Shown here: in pieces, positions 6,399 to 7,734 of the stretch
Position numbering within the stretch: the stretch's first letter is position 1
Layout of the letters: every line of letters starts with the position of its first letter
NCBI GenBank assembly: GCA_013816645.1
Contig: JACDEC010000130.1
Coordinates: 1 to 7,734 of the forward strand
Direction: 5' to 3'
DNA from: Planctomycetota bacterium
GTDB taxonomy: Bacteria > Planctomycetota > UBA11346
Length of the DNA: 7,734 nt
The notes under the pieces: generated by a model
The model's input: the letters and a program-made list of their open reading frames with translations, nothing else
Database searches by the model: none
What the model was told of the DNA's origin: nothing
Position numbers and translations under genes: made by a program

Positions 6399-6809
6399 AT
6401 GCCCACGTACGACATCAGCCGCGACTTCCTCGACGGCATCCTCCTCCAGCAGCCGCAGACCCGCGAGGGCAAGGAGATCCGCGCCAACGGCTCGCTGCAT
6501 TTCCTGCCGTCGAGCCCGGACGGGACCATGCACACCGCGGTGGTGCAGTTCGAGCTGGGCGCGGAAGGCTCCGATCAGCCGTTCGCCCGGGCGGGTTGGC
6601 GCTTCCTGTTCACCTCGGACAGCGCGGCCGATCCGAAGAACGAGGCGCAGTCCAAGTTCTTCCAGGACCTGATGATGGTCGGCATGGGCAAGATCATGGT
6701 CCAGCTCAACAATCTGTGCATGCACGCCAACCTGCCGCTCGTGCCCTTCGAGCCGCAGCGCATGGTGCGCTCGGCCAAGCCCTCGGGACCGGCGCCGGCG
6801 CAGGCATAG
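6399..6809 (+). CDS. Small protein of unknown function, possibly SecB-like fold
   Basis: This 136-aa protein starts at ATG 6399, with GGAG about 8 bases upstream (6388-6391), and ends at TAG 6807. The upstream frame is open but is only intergenic sequence. I do not recognise a family with certainty. Visible layout: a short N-terminal region, three likely beta strands (SLHFLP at 31-36, MHTAVVQFELGA at 43-54, ARAGWRFLFTSD at 62-73), a long amphipathic helix rich in Met/Leu (about 79-106), then a Pro-containing tail HANLPLVPFEP (107-117). Strands, a long helix and a Pro-rich end resembling SecB's LAPVNF-type segment suggest a SecB-like chaperone fold, but sequence identity is too low to assert it. 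There is no signal peptide or membrane segment, so it is probably cytosolic. It is co-directional with the SagB-like gene 85 bp downstream. Confidence 0.75.
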   Translation: MPTYDISRDFLDGILLQQPQTREGKEIRANGSLHFLPSSPDGTMHTAVVQFELGAEGSDQPFARAGWRFLFTSDSAADPKNEAQSKFFQDLMMVGMGKIMVQLNNLCMHANLPLVPFEPQRMVRSAKPSGPAPAQA

Positions 6810-6817
6810 GATCGAAC

Positions 6818-6889
6818 GTGCGAAGTGCGGAGTGCGGAGTGCGGCGATTCACCTCCGGGGCGCCGCACGTCGCACGTCGCACGCCGCAC
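6818..6889. repeat. Heptad-built inverted repeat (28-bp arms)
   Basis: The left arm (6818-6845) is four 7-bp units: GTGCGAA, GTGCGGA, GTGCGGA, GTGCGGC. The right arm (6862-6889) is GCCGCAC, GTCGCAC, GTCGCAC, GCCGCAC. Paired end to end, they give 22 Watson-Crick and 2 G-T pairs of 28 around a 16-base loop (6846-6861). The innermost 7 bp are perfect. The loop holds CACCTCC (6850-6856), the same as the core of the anti-Shine-Dalgarno end of 16S rRNA. The element fills the gap between the small-protein stop and the SagB-like start, ending 5 bp before the ATG. It may be a genome-wide repeat, an attenuator or an mRNA stability hairpin. Confidence 0.85.
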
Positions 6890-6894
6890 GCGCC

Positions 6895-7734
6895 ATGAGC
6901 GTCGCCCTCGCCTACCACCAGGCGACCAAGTACGACCCCGAGTCCATCAACCAGCATCCCGGCCTGGACTGGGCGACGCAGCCGCTGTCCTACAAGATGT
7001 ACCACAGCGCCCTCGCCGTGGAGATGGCCGACTTGCTGCCGATCGACCCGAATCCCTTCACCGGCGAGCCGCGCACCGGACCGGATGAGGATATCGAGGG
7101 TCCGTCGCTGCTCGCGGTCAGCCACTGGCTGTATTTCACCTACGGCGTGACCGCGGCGATCGCCAACCAACCCCGGCCGCTCTACCTGCGCGCGGCGCCC
7201 TCGGCGGGCGGCCTGTATCCCGCCGAACTGTACCTGGTGGTGCGCAGCGGCGTGCCGGGGCTCGATCCCGGGCTCTACGGATACGATCCGCTCAAGCATC
7301 GGCTGGTCCCGCTCGCCCCGGGCGAGGACGCGGGAGCCGGACTCGACGCGGCCTGCTACGGCGACGCGGCGGTGAAAGCCGCGCCCCTGGCGCTGATCGT
7401 CACCGGGGTCTTCGCGCGCAGCGCCTGGCGCTACCGCGAGCGCGCGTACCGGCGGATCCTGCTCGACAGCGGTCACGTCATCGGCAACGCCCTGCTGCTC
7501 GCCAACCACCTCCTGCTGCGTCCGCACCTCACCGCGGCATTCTGCGATGCGCGTCTCGAGGACCTGCTGCGCCTCGACGCCGACGAGGAAGGCGCCTTGG
7601 CGGTGATCGCCGCGGGGGTGCCGGACCCGACGCCGCGTCCGTCGTGGAGCGCGCTGCCGAGTCCGACCAGCAAGGGCGAACCCGCCGGCCCGCTGCTCAA
7701 CGCGCTGCACGCCGCCGGTCGCCTGGGCGCCGAG
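6895..7734 (+). CDS. SagB/ThcOx-type FMN dehydrogenase, 3'-truncated by window edge
   Basis: ATG 6895 opens a frame of 280 codons with no stop before the window end. The N-terminal YHQATKYDP (7-15) is the usual opening of the SagB-type dehydrogenase domain, which fixes the start despite the lack of a Shine-Dalgarno sequence. Further hallmarks are RAAPSAGGLYPAELYLV (99-115, FMN-binding core), WRYRERAYR (178-186) and LLDSGHVIGNALLLAN (189-204). The family belongs to the nitroreductase superfamily and uses FMN to oxidise azolines to azoles in thiazole/oxazole-modified peptide pathways; many proteobacterial members act in unknown contexts. The first domain ends near residue 245. From about 255 the sequence continues (PAGPLLNALHAAGRL, 263-277) in a way that suggests a second nitroreductase-like half, as in roughly 500-aa two-domain members. 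No cyclodehydratase (YcaO) or precursor peptide is visible, so a RiPP role is unproven. Confidence 0.9.
   Translation, partial: MSVALAYHQATKYDPESINQHPGLDWATQPLSYKMYHSALAVEMADLLPIDPNPFTGEPRTGPDEDIEGPSLLAVSHWLYFTYGVTAAIANQPRPLYLRAAPSAGGLYPAELYLVVRSGVPGLDPGLYGYDPLKHRLVPLAPGEDAGAGLDAACYGDAAVKAAPLALIVTGVFARSAWRYRERAYRRILLDSGHVIGNALLLANHLLLRPHLTAAFCDARLEDLLRLDADEEGALAVIAAGVPDPTPRPSWSALPSPTSKGEPAGPLLNALHAAGRLGAE

Noticed and set aside
6832..6894. Upstream in-frame GTG at 6832 as start of the SagB-like gene
   Set aside because: The extra residues would be encoded by the heptad inverted repeat, and the conserved YHQATK motif is already at the normal distance from ATG 6895.

Overview
This is a high-GC stretch of a Gram-negative-type genome. 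The window has no rRNA, tRNA or housekeeping marker, so the taxon is open. The Mip/FklB-like FKBP domain, the uncleaved periplasmic anchor and the GC-rich mini-hairpins between genes would fit a gammaproteobacterium of the Xanthomonadales/Lysobacterales kind, but this is a weak inference.

Layout: (a) 2-601 (+) is the 3' part of an alpha/beta hydrolase gene cut by the window edge. (b) 602-932 is a non-coding convergent intergenic region. It is packed with a 31-bp tandem repeat of GAGA-loop hairpins followed by a series of 6-7 bp stems with three-base loops. (c) 933-6132 (-) is a three-gene operon read right to left: an ABC ATPase, a 919-aa fusion of an ABC-2 permease with a GldG-type periplasmic domain, and a 570-aa DUF4340 protein carrying a complete FKBP-type peptidyl-prolyl isomerase domain at its C-terminus. 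Both junctions are 4-bp start/stop overlaps. (d) 6133-6398 is a divergent intergenic region with several palindromes. (e) 6399-6809 (+) is a small protein of unknown function, possibly with a SecB-like fold. (f) 6818-6889 is a heptad-built inverted repeat. (g) 6895 to the right edge (+) is the 5' part of a SagB/ThcOx-type FMN dehydrogenase (nitroreductase superfamily) gene.

The central operon encodes a complete Gld-like ABC exporter/effector complex. The ATPase energises the membrane part of the fusion protein, while the GldG-like, DUF4340 and FKBP domains should lie on the periplasmic side. The most notable point is the FKBP isomerase fused to the DUF4340 partner. In Bacteroidetes gliding motility a separate FKBP lipoprotein (GldI) works alongside the GldA/GldF/GldG transporter, and here the isomerase appears built into the complex. 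The right-hand pair (small protein plus SagB-like oxidase) looks like a separate co-directional unit, with the second gene's usual ribosome-binding region occupied by the heptad hairpin.
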